DNA of 64,000 nt from Streptomyces tagetis (lineage in GTDB: Bacteria; Actinomycetota; Actinomycetes; Streptomycetales; Streptomycetaceae), in contig NZ_JAGPNL010000002.1 in NCBI RefSeq assembly GCF_018069565.1, forward strand, positions 496,001 through 560,000, given 5' to 3'. Under the pieces are notes generated by a model, which was not told where the DNA came from, made no database searches, and saw only the letters and a program-made list of their open reading frames with translations. Positions 44,011-52,716 of the stretch are shown here, piece after piece. Each line of letters opens with the position of its first letter. Within the stretch, counting starts at the first letter, position 1. The position numbers were made by a program, and so were the translations under genes.

Positions 44011-44275
44011 GTTTCACTTCGGCCACCCTCGGTCATCCCCGGCCAGGGATCGATCCCCGCCTGTCAGAACTGGTCGTCCGGTGTCGGACATGGTCACCCT
44101 CCGGGGCCGTCGGCGGCGATGTCCAGTGGTGCCCGGACCGTCCTCGGGGCCCGGTCGCCCGGGTCGGGGAGCAACGTCCCGGCCTCCGGGACCCGGGCAC
44201 GCGCCGGGTCGGCCGCCATGCCGACCCGGTTCCCCGCTCCGGCCGGGTCAATCACCGCCGGACCGGGTCCTCACC

Positions 44276-44293
44276 GTACGGACCGGTCCGTAC
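44276..44293. promoter_or_regulatory. 18-bp perfect palindrome
   Basis: GTACGGACCGGTCCGTAC is fully self-complementary and lies 57 nt beyond the 73-residue protein gene's stop codon. It could be an operator, or a terminator stem without a loop. Confidence 0.45.
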
Positions 44294-44350
44294 AGAGCCC
44301 CGTACGCCCGGCCCCTGACCCGGGCCGGGCCGCTCGGGGGCGGTCCCGGC

Positions 44351-44572
44351 TCAGAGCGGCCGGCCGTGGCGGCCCGGGGTGACGACCTCGTCCAGCACCC
44401 TCAGCACCGCCTCGTAGGCGAGGGTGCGCACCTCGGCCTCCCGGGCCCCCTCGGGATCGGTCGCCCGCAACTGCTCGCGCCGCTCCCGCCAGTTCCGCTC
44501 CTGTTCCGCGGCGCAGGCCCGCGCACGGTGCAGGCGGCGCAACAGTTCGTCCGAGTCCACAACATCCGTCAT
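44351..44572 (-). CDS. Small hypothetical protein, SigB-type promoter at its start
   Basis: A 73-residue charged helical protein: MTDVVDSDELLRRLHRARAC, then AAEQERNWRERREQLRATDP and a C-terminal LAYEAVLRVLDEVVTPGRHG. It has no membrane helix and is probably a coiled-coil or helical hairpin. I do not recognise it. The ATG at 44572 has GGAG 3-4 nt upstream and a SigB-type -10 only about 10 nt upstream, so the mRNA may be nearly leaderless. It is divergent from the SigM-linked ATPase gene, pointing to a role in the same response. Confidence 0.7.
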   Translation of the reverse strand: MTDVVDSDELLRRLHRARACAAEQERNWRERREQLRATDPEGAREAEVRTLAYEAVLRVLDEVVTPGRHGRPL

Positions 44573-44581
44573 GCACTCCGC

Positions 44582-44606
44582 GTACCCCCACTCGCCGACG
44601 GAAGGC
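44582..44606 (-). promoter_or_regulatory. SigB-type promoter for the 73-residue gene
   Basis: Minus-strand GCCT, N15, GGGTAC, an exact consensus match; the -10 is 9 nt from the ATG. Confidence 0.65.
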
Positions 44607-44731
44607 CCGTTGAGCCGTACGGAGGGCATCGGGTTTGGCGGTGCCCTCGGCGGTCAGCCGGAGACGACAGGCCCGCGGCGGCGCGGGCCCGGCCCGGACC
44701 CGGACCGCCCCACCGACCTGGGAGCCGACCG

Positions 44732-45178
44732 ATGAGCGACAGCGACCCGACCGAACCGGCCGCGCGGTACCCCGGCGCCGAGCGGCGCCGGTGGTTCCGG
44801 CCGCGCAGACCGGCCGAGGCCCGCAGGACCGTGGAACGCGTGGTCACCGAGTGCTGCCACGCCCGCCACACCCCGTGCGACGCGGGTGCCCTCTCGGACG
44901 CCGTGCTCGTCGCCTCGGAGCTGACGACCAACGCGATCCTGCACGCCGGAGGCGTCACCGACTTCCGCGTCGAGGTCGTCGTCGGACCGGGGGTCCGCCT
45001 CTCGGTCAGCGACCGCAGCAGCGCCCTGCCGGTGCTCGTGGAACCGGCCGGTCCGCAGGGCCGCCGGCGGCTCGGCGGGCGGGGCTGGCCGATCGTGTGC
45101 CGGCTCGCGCGCGAGGTGCGCGTGGCAGACCTTCCGGCGGGTGGCAAGTGCATCACCGTCGTCGTTCCGCTGTCCTGA
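44732..45178 (+). CDS. RsbW-like ATPase, putative anti-SigM factor
   Basis: HATPase_c_2 serine-kinase-like protein of 148 residues. The N-box is VASELTTNAILHAGG; the G1 position reads VSDRSSALPV, and LGGRGWPIVCRLAREV is the G2 region. An Arg-rich N-terminus (RRRWFRPRRPAEARRTVERV) precedes the fold. It stands 176 nt upstream of the sigma factor gene in the same direction, the usual arrangement for an anti-sigma/sigma pair. GGGAG precedes the ATG at 8 nt. Which sigma it binds is inferred. Confidence 0.82.
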   Translation: MSDSDPTEPAARYPGAERRRWFRPRRPAEARRTVERVVTECCHARHTPCDAGALSDAVLVASELTTNAILHAGGVTDFRVEVVVGPGVRLSVSDRSSALPVLVEPAGPQGRRRLGGRGWPIVCRLAREVRVADLPAGGKCITVVVPLS

Positions 45179-45354
45179 GGACTTTTCGCGGTCCGGAGTT
45201 TCGTCCGCCGGGCCAGGGGCAGTCGCAGTCTCGTGCTTCGGACCGGAGGCGCAGCAGCGGGAACGGCATGGCCGCGTGACCCTCCGGGAGTCCTGAGAGC
45301 AGGGCCGTTCCCGCGGACAGTCCCCTGAAGTCCACCGTTCAGGAGCGAATCCGC

Positions 45355-46236
45355 ATGCTCATCGAAACCCCCACCACTCGTTCCGATTCCCCTTCCCCCG
45401 AGTCCGTGACCGACCCCTCCGCCCCGTCCGCCACGCGCCGCCGGCACGACGACGCCCCCGACACGGTGGCCCTCTTCGGCCGGCTCGCGGGACTGCCGGA
45501 GGGGCCGGAGCGTGACGCGGTCCGCGATGACCTGGTCACCGCCTGGCTCCCCATGGCCCACCGCATCGCCGGACGTTTCCGGGACCGCGGCGAGTCCATC
45601 GAGGATCTGCGCCAGGTGGCCGCCCTCGGCCTGGTCAAGGCCATCGACCGTTTCGACCCGGAGCGCGGGGCCTTCGAGAGCTACGCCGTGCCCACCATCA
45701 CCGGCGAGGTCAAGCGGCACTTCCGGGACCGCATGTGGGCGCTGCGCGTGCCCCGGCGGGTGCAGGAACTGCGCAACAAGGTGCGCGTGGCCCGCCGCGA
45801 ACTCACCCAGAGTCCGGGCAGCCCCGAGCCCTCCGTCGCCGCCCTCGCCTCCCACACGGGGCTGACCGAGGACGAGGTCAGCGCCGGGATGGAGGCGCTG
45901 GAGAGCTTCAGCACCCTGTCGCTGGACGCCGAGCTGTCCGACGGCGACGACGGGTACAGCCTCGCGGACACGATCGGCTCGGCCGACTCCTCGTACGACG
46001 TGGTCATCGACCGCGAGTCCGCCAAGGAGGGGCTGCGCCGGCTGCCCGAGCGCGAGCGGGCCATCCTCTACATGCGCTTCTTCGAGGACATGACGCAGAG
46101 CCGCATAGCGGACCGCCTGGGCATCTCGCAGATGCACGTCTCGCGGCTGATCAGCCGCAGTTGCGCCCGGGTGCGCGACGAGGCGATGGGGCAGCGCGCC
46201 GGCCGCCCGGGGACGGGCCGCCCGGCGACGGCCTGA
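45355..46236 (+). CDS. sigM: SigB/SigF-type sigma factor (SigM-like)
   Basis: Group-3 sigma factor of 293 residues. Region 2: AWLPMAHRIAGRFRDRGESI, EDLRQVAALGLVKAIDRFDP, ERGAFESYAVPTITGEVKRH. Region 3: VPRRVQELRNKVRVARREL. Region 4: RERAILYMRFFEDMTQSRIA, then DRLGISQMHVSRLISRSCAR. It should share promoter preference with the SigL-like factor 23 kb away. AGGAG lies 9 nt before the ATG. No SigB-type promoter is visible in its own 176-nt leader. The sigM symbol is based on family and order relative to the partner-switching cluster. Confidence 0.9.
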   Translation: MLIETPTTRSDSPSPESVTDPSAPSATRRRHDDAPDTVALFGRLAGLPEGPERDAVRDDLVTAWLPMAHRIAGRFRDRGESIEDLRQVAALGLVKAIDRFDPERGAFESYAVPTITGEVKRHFRDRMWALRVPRRVQELRNKVRVARRELTQSPGSPEPSVAALASHTGLTEDEVSAGMEALESFSTLSLDAELSDGDDGYSLADTIGSADSSYDVVIDRESAKEGLRRLPERERAILYMRFFEDMTQSRIADRLGISQMHVSRLISRSCARVRDEAMGQRAGRPGTGRPATA

Positions 46237-46489
46237 CGGCCGCGGTCCCCGGCGAAGGGCTGCCGGGGGCCTCGACGGGGCTCGCACGGTCCCGGGCGGC
46301 CCGCCGACGGCGGGCACCGCCGGGGCCGCTTCGCGCTGTCCCGCACGGCGGCCGGCCCCGAACCCGCCCCCTGCCCGCTCCCTCGCGCACGGCGTGCTGC
46401 CGCGCCCCGTTTCCCCCGGGCGGTTTCCCGTCCGCGGCGGAACGCGGGTGCGGGGGTCTGAGCCGCGCGCCACGGGGAACACGGGACGG

Positions 46490-46924
46490 ATGAACGAACA
46501 CGAGATTCCTCCGCCGGACGGACGTCCCGTGGACGTCTATCTGGATCTCCTGCGCATCCGCATGGAGACCGCCGACTACCAGCTCCTGCTCAGTGTCGTG
46601 GAGCCTGTCCTCCAGGCCATCGACGAGCACCAGATGCCGACCATCGACTTCTCCCTGGACGGCGACGGGGCCGAGACCCTGCCCCAGGAGATCCGGGACG
46701 AGGCCGCCCTGGTCATCGCCACCGCCGTCACCGGCCGGCTCGACAACGAGGTCGTCGAGATCGACACCGACGAGACCGGACCGGTCAGGGTGGTCACCGA
46801 CGCCGTCACCGCGTCCGATCCCGAACGCCTCGGCGAGATCGCCGACTACCTCAAGGACCGCCACCGCCAGAACGAGGAACTGCGCGGCATCGCCGAGGCC
46901 AGCGGGCTGCCCACCGACTTCTGA
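46490..46924 (+). CDS. Hypothetical acidic protein
   Basis: An acidic 144-residue protein that I do not recognise: MNEHEIPPPDGRPVDVYLDL, LRIRMETADYQLLLSVVEPV, IDEHQMPTIDFSLDGDGAET, ALVIATAVTGRLDNEVVEID, then DYLKDRHRQNEELRGIAEAS. It looks like an alpha/beta protein with no signal peptide or membrane helix. The ATG at 46490 has GGGACGG close upstream. The 253-nt gap before it (46237-46489) has no clear promoter. It converges with the FUSC gene. Confidence 0.7.
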   Translation: MNEHEIPPPDGRPVDVYLDLLRIRMETADYQLLLSVVEPVLQAIDEHQMPTIDFSLDGDGAETLPQEIRDEAALVIATAVTGRLDNEVVEIDTDETGPVRVVTDAVTASDPERLGEIADYLKDRHRQNEELRGIAEASGLPTDF

Positions 46925-46992
46925 GCCGCCGGCCGGCCTCCGGCGCACCACGGGCGCGCACCACGGCGCCCTCCCCGGCGTCCCGGGGCCCG

Positions 46993-49239
46993 TCAGCGCC
47001 CCGGCGCCGCCACCGGCACGTCCAGCGGCCGGGCGAGGCCGACCACCGCCTCGTCCAGCCGTTCCAGATGCCGCAGCACCCGGCCGGTGATCCGCCCGTA
47101 GCGCGGCATCCCGTCCGCCCGCTGCTCCAGCAGCGAGGCGATGCTCGGCCCCGTCTCCACCTCGACCGCCGCGTGCTCGTCGGCGACGCGCGCGGCGATC
47201 GCCTCGATGTTGCGCACGGTACGGGCCACCGCCCCGCGCAGCCGGGGATCGGCCGCGATCGAGGGATGGGTGGGCAGCAGCTCCGCCGTCGCGGCCAGCG
47301 ACCGCGCGTGGTACGCGCACGTCTCCAGCAGCGCCACCACGTACTGCGCCGCGTCCCGCCGGGCCCGCATCGGCGTGATCGGGTGGGTCAGCGGCTGGGT
47401 GGCCGCCCGCAGATCGCCGAGGGCCTGGTCCAGCTCGCGCGCCGTGTCCAGCAGGTCCGCCGCCGGGCCGCCGCTGAGCTGGTCGACCGCGCCCTCGGTG
47501 ACGTCCACCAGCCGCTCCAGCACCGTGCCCAGCAGCTCGTTGGTCCGCCGGTCCGTGCGCACCGGCAGCACCAGCGCCGCCGCGAAGATGCCGCAGGCCG
47601 CGCCGAGCGCCGTCTCCTCCACGCGCAGCACCAGCACCGACAGGCTGTACGTCTGGAGCACCGTGTAGAGCAGCCCGAGCATCGCGGTCACGAAGAACGA
47701 CATCAGCGTGTACGACAGCGGCGCGGTGTAGAACATGGCGAAGACGAAGAGCAGCACCAGCGCGAACGCCGTCCACGTGTGGTCGCCGACCAGTCCGGCC
47801 AGCACGATGCCGGCCACCACGCCCAGGACCGTGCCGAGCACCCGGCGGTAGCCCTTGACCAGGATCTCGCCGGTGGACGCGGTGTTGAGGAAGACGATCC
47901 AGCAGGTCAGCACCGCCCAGTACCAGCGCTGCGAGGACAGGAACTCCCCGCCGACGATGGCGAGCGAGGACCCCACGGCCACCTGCACCGCGGCGCGGGT
48001 CGTGGGCCGCCGCAGACCGGTCGGCTCTTCCTCGGCGGCCCGCTCCTCGCCGGCGTCGATCGCCGCGTCCTCGGCGTCCAGCTCCTCGCGCGAGCGGGCC
48101 GTCGCGGGGCTGTCGTCCGACTCGTCCTGCGGCCCGTCCAGCGCGATCCGCAGGCCCATCACCGCGCGGGCGGCCTCACCGATGCCGCGGAAGACGTCCT
48201 GGAGGGCGGCGCCGGCACGCGGCAGGTTCTCCTCGTCGCGGTAGCCGAGGAGCCGGTTGCGCAGGTGGGCGAGGGCCGTGCCGCGGGCCTCGGCCGGCGG
48301 GCGCAGCACGAGCGCCTGGAGCGCGCGGAGGTCGCGGCGCAGCTTCGCCATGGCCTCGTCCTGGGCCGGGGCGTGGTCCACCAGCGGGGTGACGGCACCC
48401 GGCAGGTGCAGGGTCAGGGTGTCCGCCCGCTCGGCGCTGCGCGCGGTCAGCAGGAGCAGCCCCAGCCGCTCGGCGGCGATCTCGGCGTCGGCGATACGGC
48501 GCTGCACCAGCCGGGCCGTGGACTGGTCCGGCGTGCCCTCCTCCAGCCGGGACTGGATCATCAGGGCCGTCTCGTGCAGCCGGGCGGTGCCCTCCCGCAT
48601 GGACTCCAGCACCTTGTCGACGTCCTCCGGACCGGCCTCCAGCAGGGCGATCTGCGCCGCGATGAGCTGGGCCAGCCGGGCCCGGAACGCCTGCCGCAGC
48701 CGTTGCAGCACACCCGCGCTCGTGGTGGCGACCACGCCGAAGCGCACCGTGGCGCTGCACGCGAAGGCCAGCACGACCGTGCCGTACAGCGACGGGAGCT
48801 GGGCCGGCTCGGCGCCGACGAAGAGGGAGACGAAGTAGACCTGGAAGCCGATCAGTCCCAGGGTGGTGCCCCGGTCCCCGAACCGGCGGCCGTAGACCGC
48901 GCAGAAGATGAGGACGACGAAGAACGCGTCCCCGACGACGACCCGCGTGGAGAGCAGGGTGCTCAGGGTCACCGAGGCCAGCGCCACCGGCAGCCCGAGG
49001 GCGAGGGTGACGGCCTGCGCGCCGCGCTGCTTCTCCCGGATGGCGAAGGTGGCGACCATCGCCACCATGGCCCCGGCCACCAGGTGCGTGACATCGGCGC
49101 CGAACAGCCGCAGCACCAGCAGCGCGAGGGCGATCGCGCCGACCGTGCGCAGCCCGGCCATGAGCCGCAGCAGACCGGGGTCGGACGCGGCGACACGGTC
49201 GCGCAGTCGCGTCCGCACCGAGCGCCCCGCTGCCTTCAC
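46993..49239 (-). CDS. FUSC-family membrane protein
   Basis: Membrane protein of 748 residues, related to fusaric-acid-resistance/AaeB-type efflux proteins. An N-terminal hydrophobic block of about six helices (LMAGLRTVGAIALALLVLRL to VLAFACSATVRFGVVATTSA) is followed by a long hydrophilic helical middle (about 185-400). A second FUSC block comes next (AVQVAVGSSLAIVGGEFLSS, RWYWAVLTCWIVFLNTASTG, GVVAGIVLAGLVGDHTWTAF), then a helical C-terminus. The GTG at 49239 has GGGAG 13 nt upstream. Two direct repeats with an 11-bp step lie just before the start. Confidence 0.88.
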   Translation of the reverse strand: MKAAGRSVRTRLRDRVAASDPGLLRLMAGLRTVGAIALALLVLRLFGADVTHLVAGAMVAMVATFAIREKQRGAQAVTLALGLPVALASVTLSTLLSTRVVVGDAFFVVLIFCAVYGRRFGDRGTTLGLIGFQVYFVSLFVGAEPAQLPSLYGTVVLAFACSATVRFGVVATTSAGVLQRLRQAFRARLAQLIAAQIALLEAGPEDVDKVLESMREGTARLHETALMIQSRLEEGTPDQSTARLVQRRIADAEIAAERLGLLLLTARSAERADTLTLHLPGAVTPLVDHAPAQDEAMAKLRRDLRALQALVLRPPAEARGTALAHLRNRLLGYRDEENLPRAGAALQDVFRGIGEAARAVMGLRIALDGPQDESDDSPATARSREELDAEDAAIDAGEERAAEEEPTGLRRPTTRAAVQVAVGSSLAIVGGEFLSSQRWYWAVLTCWIVFLNTASTGEILVKGYRRVLGTVLGVVAGIVLAGLVGDHTWTAFALVLLFVFAMFYTAPLSYTLMSFFVTAMLGLLYTVLQTYSLSVLVLRVEETALGAACGIFAAALVLPVRTDRRTNELLGTVLERLVDVTEGAVDQLSGGPAADLLDTARELDQALGDLRAATQPLTHPITPMRARRDAAQYVVALLETCAYHARSLAATAELLPTHPSIAADPRLRGAVARTVRNIEAIAARVADEHAAVEVETGPSIASLLEQRADGMPRYGRITGRVLRHLERLDEAVVGLARPLDVPVAAPGR

Positions 49240-49252
49240 GCCGCCGTACTCT

Positions 49253-49273
49253 CCCGATTCACACCCGATTCAC
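49253..49273. promoter_or_regulatory. 11-bp-phased direct repeat upstream of the FUSC gene
   Basis: CCCGATTCAC occurs twice with starts 11 bp apart. This spacing and the TTCAC core recall PhoP boxes (11-bp direct repeats of GTTCACCCG type), but the first base differs, so it is only a suggestion. Confidence 0.3.
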
Positions 49274-49329
49274 GCCGAGATCCACTTCTCAGCATGTCAT
49301 GCCCCGCGCGGTACGCTCCCCCCGGGGCG

Positions 49330-50694
49330 CTACCGGGCCCGGCCGGCGCTCTCGACCCGCTCCCGCACCTGCTCGGCCGTCAGGTAGGCGTCGGTGTACT
49401 CGAAGTCCTTCAGCCGGGCCGGTTTGCGGGCCTGGAAACCGGTGCGGACGAAGTCGTCCCCGGCCATCGCGTTGAGTATCCAGCTCACCCCCACCCGGGC
49501 CTTGGCCACGTTGGTGCGCAGCGCCGACCAGTGGTAGCCGCGGGCCACCGCCTGGGCGGGCAGCCCGCGCAGCTCCACGCCGAGCGGCTTGGAGACCGCG
49601 TCGGTGCCGCCGAGGTCGACGACGAGCCCGAGGTCCCTGTGGTGGTAGGGCCGCAGCGGCTGGTTGCGCAGGGTGGCGATGAGGTTCTCGGCGACGTGCC
49701 GGCCCTGCCGGCCCGCGTGCTGGGCGGTCGGCGGGCAGACGGCGCCCTCCTGGCCCTTGGCCAGGTCCGGCACCGCGGCGGAGTCGCCCAGCGCGAACAC
49801 CCCGTCGTAGCCGGGCAGCCGCATCTCGGAGGTGACCGCGAGCCGGCCCCTGACCGTGTCCGCGCCGAGCGTGGCGATGAGCGGGCTGGCGACCACGCCG
49901 GCCGTCCAGATCAGCGTCCGGGTCGGCACCACCCGGCCGTCGGTGAAGGTGACCTCCTCCGCCCCGGCCTTGGCGATGGAGACCCCGAGGGAGATCTCGA
50001 CACCGCGCCGGGTGAGGATCTGCTGCGCGCTCCGCCCCAGCTTCTCGCCCAGCTCGGGCATGAGCTTCGGCGCGATGTCGATCAGGTGCCACTTGATCAG
50101 GCCCGGGTCCAGCCGCGGGTAGCGCTCGACGGCGGCGTGCGTCAGCCGTTGCAGACAGGCCGCGGTCTCGGTGCCCGCGTAGCCGCCGCCGACCACCACG
50201 AACTGGAGCCGCGAGGCGCGCTCGGCCGGGTCCTGGCTGGCGTCGGCGAGGTCGAGCTGCGAGATGACGTGGTCGCGGATGTACGCCGCCTCGGCCAGCG
50301 TCTTCATGCCGAAGGCGTGCTCGGTGAGGCCGGGGATGTCGAAGGTGCGGGTGATGCTGCCGGGTGCCAGCACGATGTAGTCGTACGGTTCGTCGACGAT
50401 CTGGTCGGTGATGGTGCGCACCACGCACACCTTCGCCTTGAGGTCGACGCCGACGGCGCCGCCCGGGATGATCCGGGTGCGGTAGCGGCTGCTGCGGCGC
50501 AGTGACAGCGCGATCGACTGGGGCGTCAGCACCCCGGAGGCGACCTGGGGCAGCAACGGCAGGTAGAGCTGGTACGAGAACGGTGTCACGAGGGTGATGC
50601 GGGCTTCTCGAGGGGAGAGCCTTCGCTCCAGCCGGCGGACGCACTCCACGCCGGCGAAACCTGCGCCGACCACCAGAATCCTGGGTCGTGTCAC
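49330..50694 (-). CDS. NDH-2-like NADH:quinone/FAD-dependent dehydrogenase
   Basis: Type II NADH dehydrogenase-like flavoprotein of 454 residues; such enzymes pass electrons from NADH to menaquinone at the membrane without pumping protons. Motifs: FAD site VVGAGFAGVECVRRLERRLS, TPFSYQLYLPLLPQVASGVL, YIVLAPGSITRTFDIPGL, NADH site VVVGGGYAGTETAACLQRL, and YDGVFALGDSAAVPDLAKGQ. The frame also has an ATG at 50703, but its AAAGGGG is directly adjacent. The same AGGGG fits the GTG at 50694 with 9 nt spacing, so I prefer GTG. Confidence 0.88.
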   Translation of the reverse strand: MTRPRILVVGAGFAGVECVRRLERRLSPREARITLVTPFSYQLYLPLLPQVASGVLTPQSIALSLRRSSRYRTRIIPGGAVGVDLKAKVCVVRTITDQIVDEPYDYIVLAPGSITRTFDIPGLTEHAFGMKTLAEAAYIRDHVISQLDLADASQDPAERASRLQFVVVGGGYAGTETAACLQRLTHAAVERYPRLDPGLIKWHLIDIAPKLMPELGEKLGRSAQQILTRRGVEISLGVSIAKAGAEEVTFTDGRVVPTRTLIWTAGVVASPLIATLGADTVRGRLAVTSEMRLPGYDGVFALGDSAAVPDLAKGQEGAVCPPTAQHAGRQGRHVAENLIATLRNQPLRPYHHRDLGLVVDLGGTDAVSKPLGVELRGLPAQAVARGYHWSALRTNVAKARVGVSWILNAMAGDDFVRTGFQARKPARLKDFEYTDAYLTAEQVRERVESAGRAR

Positions 50695-50913
50695 GGTGTC
50701 CATCCCCTTTCTGCGGCTACGGGCGGATATGCCGCGATGGCCATGCGCCTGCCCGGAGATCGCCGCTTCGCACCTCTTCGATCTCACCCCACCGGCGTCG
50801 TTCCGGCGAGCCGAATGGAGCAGCCAGGGGACGCGGGCGGGCCCCGCGCACCGGGCGGGACCGGCGGCGGGGCCTGAGGCCGGGTGTTCACCCGGGAGAG
50901 TGGAACCGCGGGG

Positions 50914-52716
50914 TCAGGCGGGACCGGTGTGGTGACACAGGAGGAGGCAGACGTCGTCGTCGCGCTCGGAGTCCCTCAGCAGCGGGCGCAGGATGCCCTC
51001 CGCCGAGCCCTCCAGGTCCGTCGCCAGCTCCCTCGGATCGAACGAGCCGAGCACCTGGGCCAGCCGCTCGATGCCCGGGTCGATGCCCTGGGCCCGCCGT
51101 TCCACCAGACCGTCGGTGTACAGCGCCAGCGTCGCACCCGGCGCCAGCCGCACCGTGTGGTCGGCGATCTCCTGGTGGAGCGGGATGCCCAGCATCGCGC
51201 CGGGTTTGGCGTCCAGCACCCGCACCCGCCCGTCCGCGTCGCGCAGCACCGGCGGCGGATGACCGGCGCCGGCCCAGGTCAGGGTGGGCTCCTCCGGATG
51301 GAAGCGGGCGATGACCGCGGTGGCGAACAGATCGGGCTGGAGGTGGTGCAGGAAGGTGTGCAGCCGGGTCAGCAGCCGTCCGGGGCTGCCCCCGTCGACC
51401 GCGTACGCCCGCAGCGCGGTCCGCAACTGGCTCATCATCACCGCGGCCCGCAGCCCGTGCCCGGTCACGTCGCCGACCACGACGATCACCCCGCCGTCGG
51501 GCTGGCGGAACGCGTCGTACCAGTCCCCGCCGATGTTCAGCCCGTGGGTGGCCGGCAGGTACCGCGCGGCCAGGGCGAGACCGGGCGTGGCCGGCAGCTC
51601 GGTCAGCAGGGCCCGCTGGAGCGTCTCGGCGATGTCCCGGTTGTGCTCGTAGCGCTGGGCGTGGTCGATGGCGATGCTCGCCCGCCGGGTCAGCTCGACC
51701 AGCATCACCGCGTCGTCCGGGTCCCAGCGCTCCCCGGGCGGCGACAGGGTCAGCACGCCGAGCGGGGCCCGGCGGGTCGGCAGCGGGATGCACAGCAGCG
51801 GACGGCCGGGGTCCAGCGCCGAGGGCGGCTGGTCGTCGACGCCGGGCAGCCCGCCCGGCTGGGCGGCGGCGTACTGCGGCCGGCCGGTGCGCGCGGCGCG
51901 TACCGCGGCGGCCGGATGGGCCGGCACCCCGCGCGGGTCGCTGTCCTGGTCGAAGAGCCACACGTCCACGTGGGCCGCGTACTCGGGCACCAGCAGGTCC
52001 GGCAGGCGGCGCACGATCTCGTGGTGGTCCAGCGACGCCGTCAGCACCGCGCTCGCGTCCGCGAGGAAGGTCAGCCGGCGGCGCGCGTGCTCCGCCTCGG
52101 TGCGGGCCGCGCGCTCGGCGGCGAACGCCTCCCGCTGGGCCCGCCCGGCAGCGTCCAGTTCGGCGTGGAGCGCCACCACGCCCTGGTTGGTCTGGTGCAG
52201 TTCCTCCCGGTGGAAGACGACCAGCGCCTCCTGCTCGCCGAGCCGGTCCAGCACCAGCGCCGTGTCCTCGTCGGCGCCGAGCAGCGCCTCGGCCGGCACG
52301 GCCGGATCGTCCGCCACGGCCTCGCCGGCCGCGTCCGCCCCGGGCGCGCTCCCGGAACGGGGCACCGACATCCGCCACGGCGGCTCCCCGGCGGCGGACG
52401 CCCGCGGCGACGGCGTCAGCACGGCCCGCAGCACGTCCCCGTCCCCGCCGGCGGCGGCGCCCGTCCCGGTCTCCTCGCCCGTCTCCGTGCCCGTCCCGGT
52501 CTCCGTCCCCGACCCCGTCCCCGTCCCCGTCCCGGTCTCCAGGGTCAGCCGCCAGGTGCCGCCCTTGGCCAGACACCGCCGCAGCCGCGCGCCGAGCGAG
52601 GCCGTCAGCCTCGTCCGCTCCAGCGGAGCCACCCCGTACGCGGCGGCCAGCCGCGCCACCGCGATCCGGGCCCGCGCGGCGCCCGTGACGTCCGAGACCT
52701 CCCAGACGCGGATCAT
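50914..52716 (-). CDS. RsbU-type GAF/PP2C phosphatase, last gene of the Rsb operon
   Basis: SpoIIE-family serine phosphatase of 600 residues that should dephosphorylate an anti-sigma antagonist. After a short HATPase-like remnant (1-55) comes a low-complexity Gly-Thr-Glu tract (about 60-85), then a GAF domain (about 195-345; FLADASAVLTASLDHHEIVR, VDVWLFDQDSDPRG). The PP2C domain (about 360-590) has intact metal motifs GGDWYDAF (about 399), VVVGDVTGHGLRAAVMMSQL and LYTDGLVERR. Its ATG overlaps the stop of the RsbT-X fusion (ATGA), so it is translationally coupled. The preceding tract resembles unstructured linker. Confidence 0.9.
   Translation of the reverse strand: MIRVWEVSDVTGAARARIAVARLAAAYGVAPLERTRLTASLGARLRRCLAKGGTWRLTLETGTGTGTGSGTETGTGTETGEETGTGAAAGGDGDVLRAVLTPSPRASAAGEPPWRMSVPRSGSAPGADAAGEAVADDPAVPAEALLGADEDTALVLDRLGEQEALVVFHREELHQTNQGVVALHAELDAAGRAQREAFAAERAARTEAEHARRRLTFLADASAVLTASLDHHEIVRRLPDLLVPEYAAHVDVWLFDQDSDPRGVPAHPAAAVRAARTGRPQYAAAQPGGLPGVDDQPPSALDPGRPLLCIPLPTRRAPLGVLTLSPPGERWDPDDAVMLVELTRRASIAIDHAQRYEHNRDIAETLQRALLTELPATPGLALAARYLPATHGLNIGGDWYDAFRQPDGGVIVVVGDVTGHGLRAAVMMSQLRTALRAYAVDGGSPGRLLTRLHTFLHHLQPDLFATAVIARFHPEEPTLTWAGAGHPPPVLRDADGRVRVLDAKPGAMLGIPLHQEIADHTVRLAPGATLALYTDGLVERRAQGIDPGIERLAQVLGSFDPRELATDLEGSAEGILRPLLRDSERDDDVCLLLCHHTGPA

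Larger units (their letters stand above)
43731..44350. other. 620-nt intergenic region with a terminator-like hairpin and a palindrome
   Basis: No reading frame here has Streptomyces-like third positions. It holds a candidate structured RNA (43860-44010) on the minus strand and an 18-bp palindrome at 44276. The bases near 43990-44050 are notably less GC-rich than the surroundings. Confidence 0.5.

Noticed and set aside
43727-44026. Minus-strand frame that ends by overlapping the cyclic-nucleotide-binding gene start
   Set aside because: Third codon positions carry many A and T bases, it lacks a good ribosome site and shows no domain; the region fits an untranslated leader or RNA better.
46941-46970. 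11-bp direct repeat GCGCACCACGG in the convergent gap after the acidic hypothetical gene
   Set aside because: Short, G/C-rich, two copies only and no link to a promoter; likely chance.
47068-50505. Very long plus-strand open frame of 1145 codons
   Set aside because: It lies opposite the FUSC and NDH-2-like genes. Its product is low-complexity Arg/Gln/His/Gly text without domains, as expected from an antisense frame in high-GC DNA.
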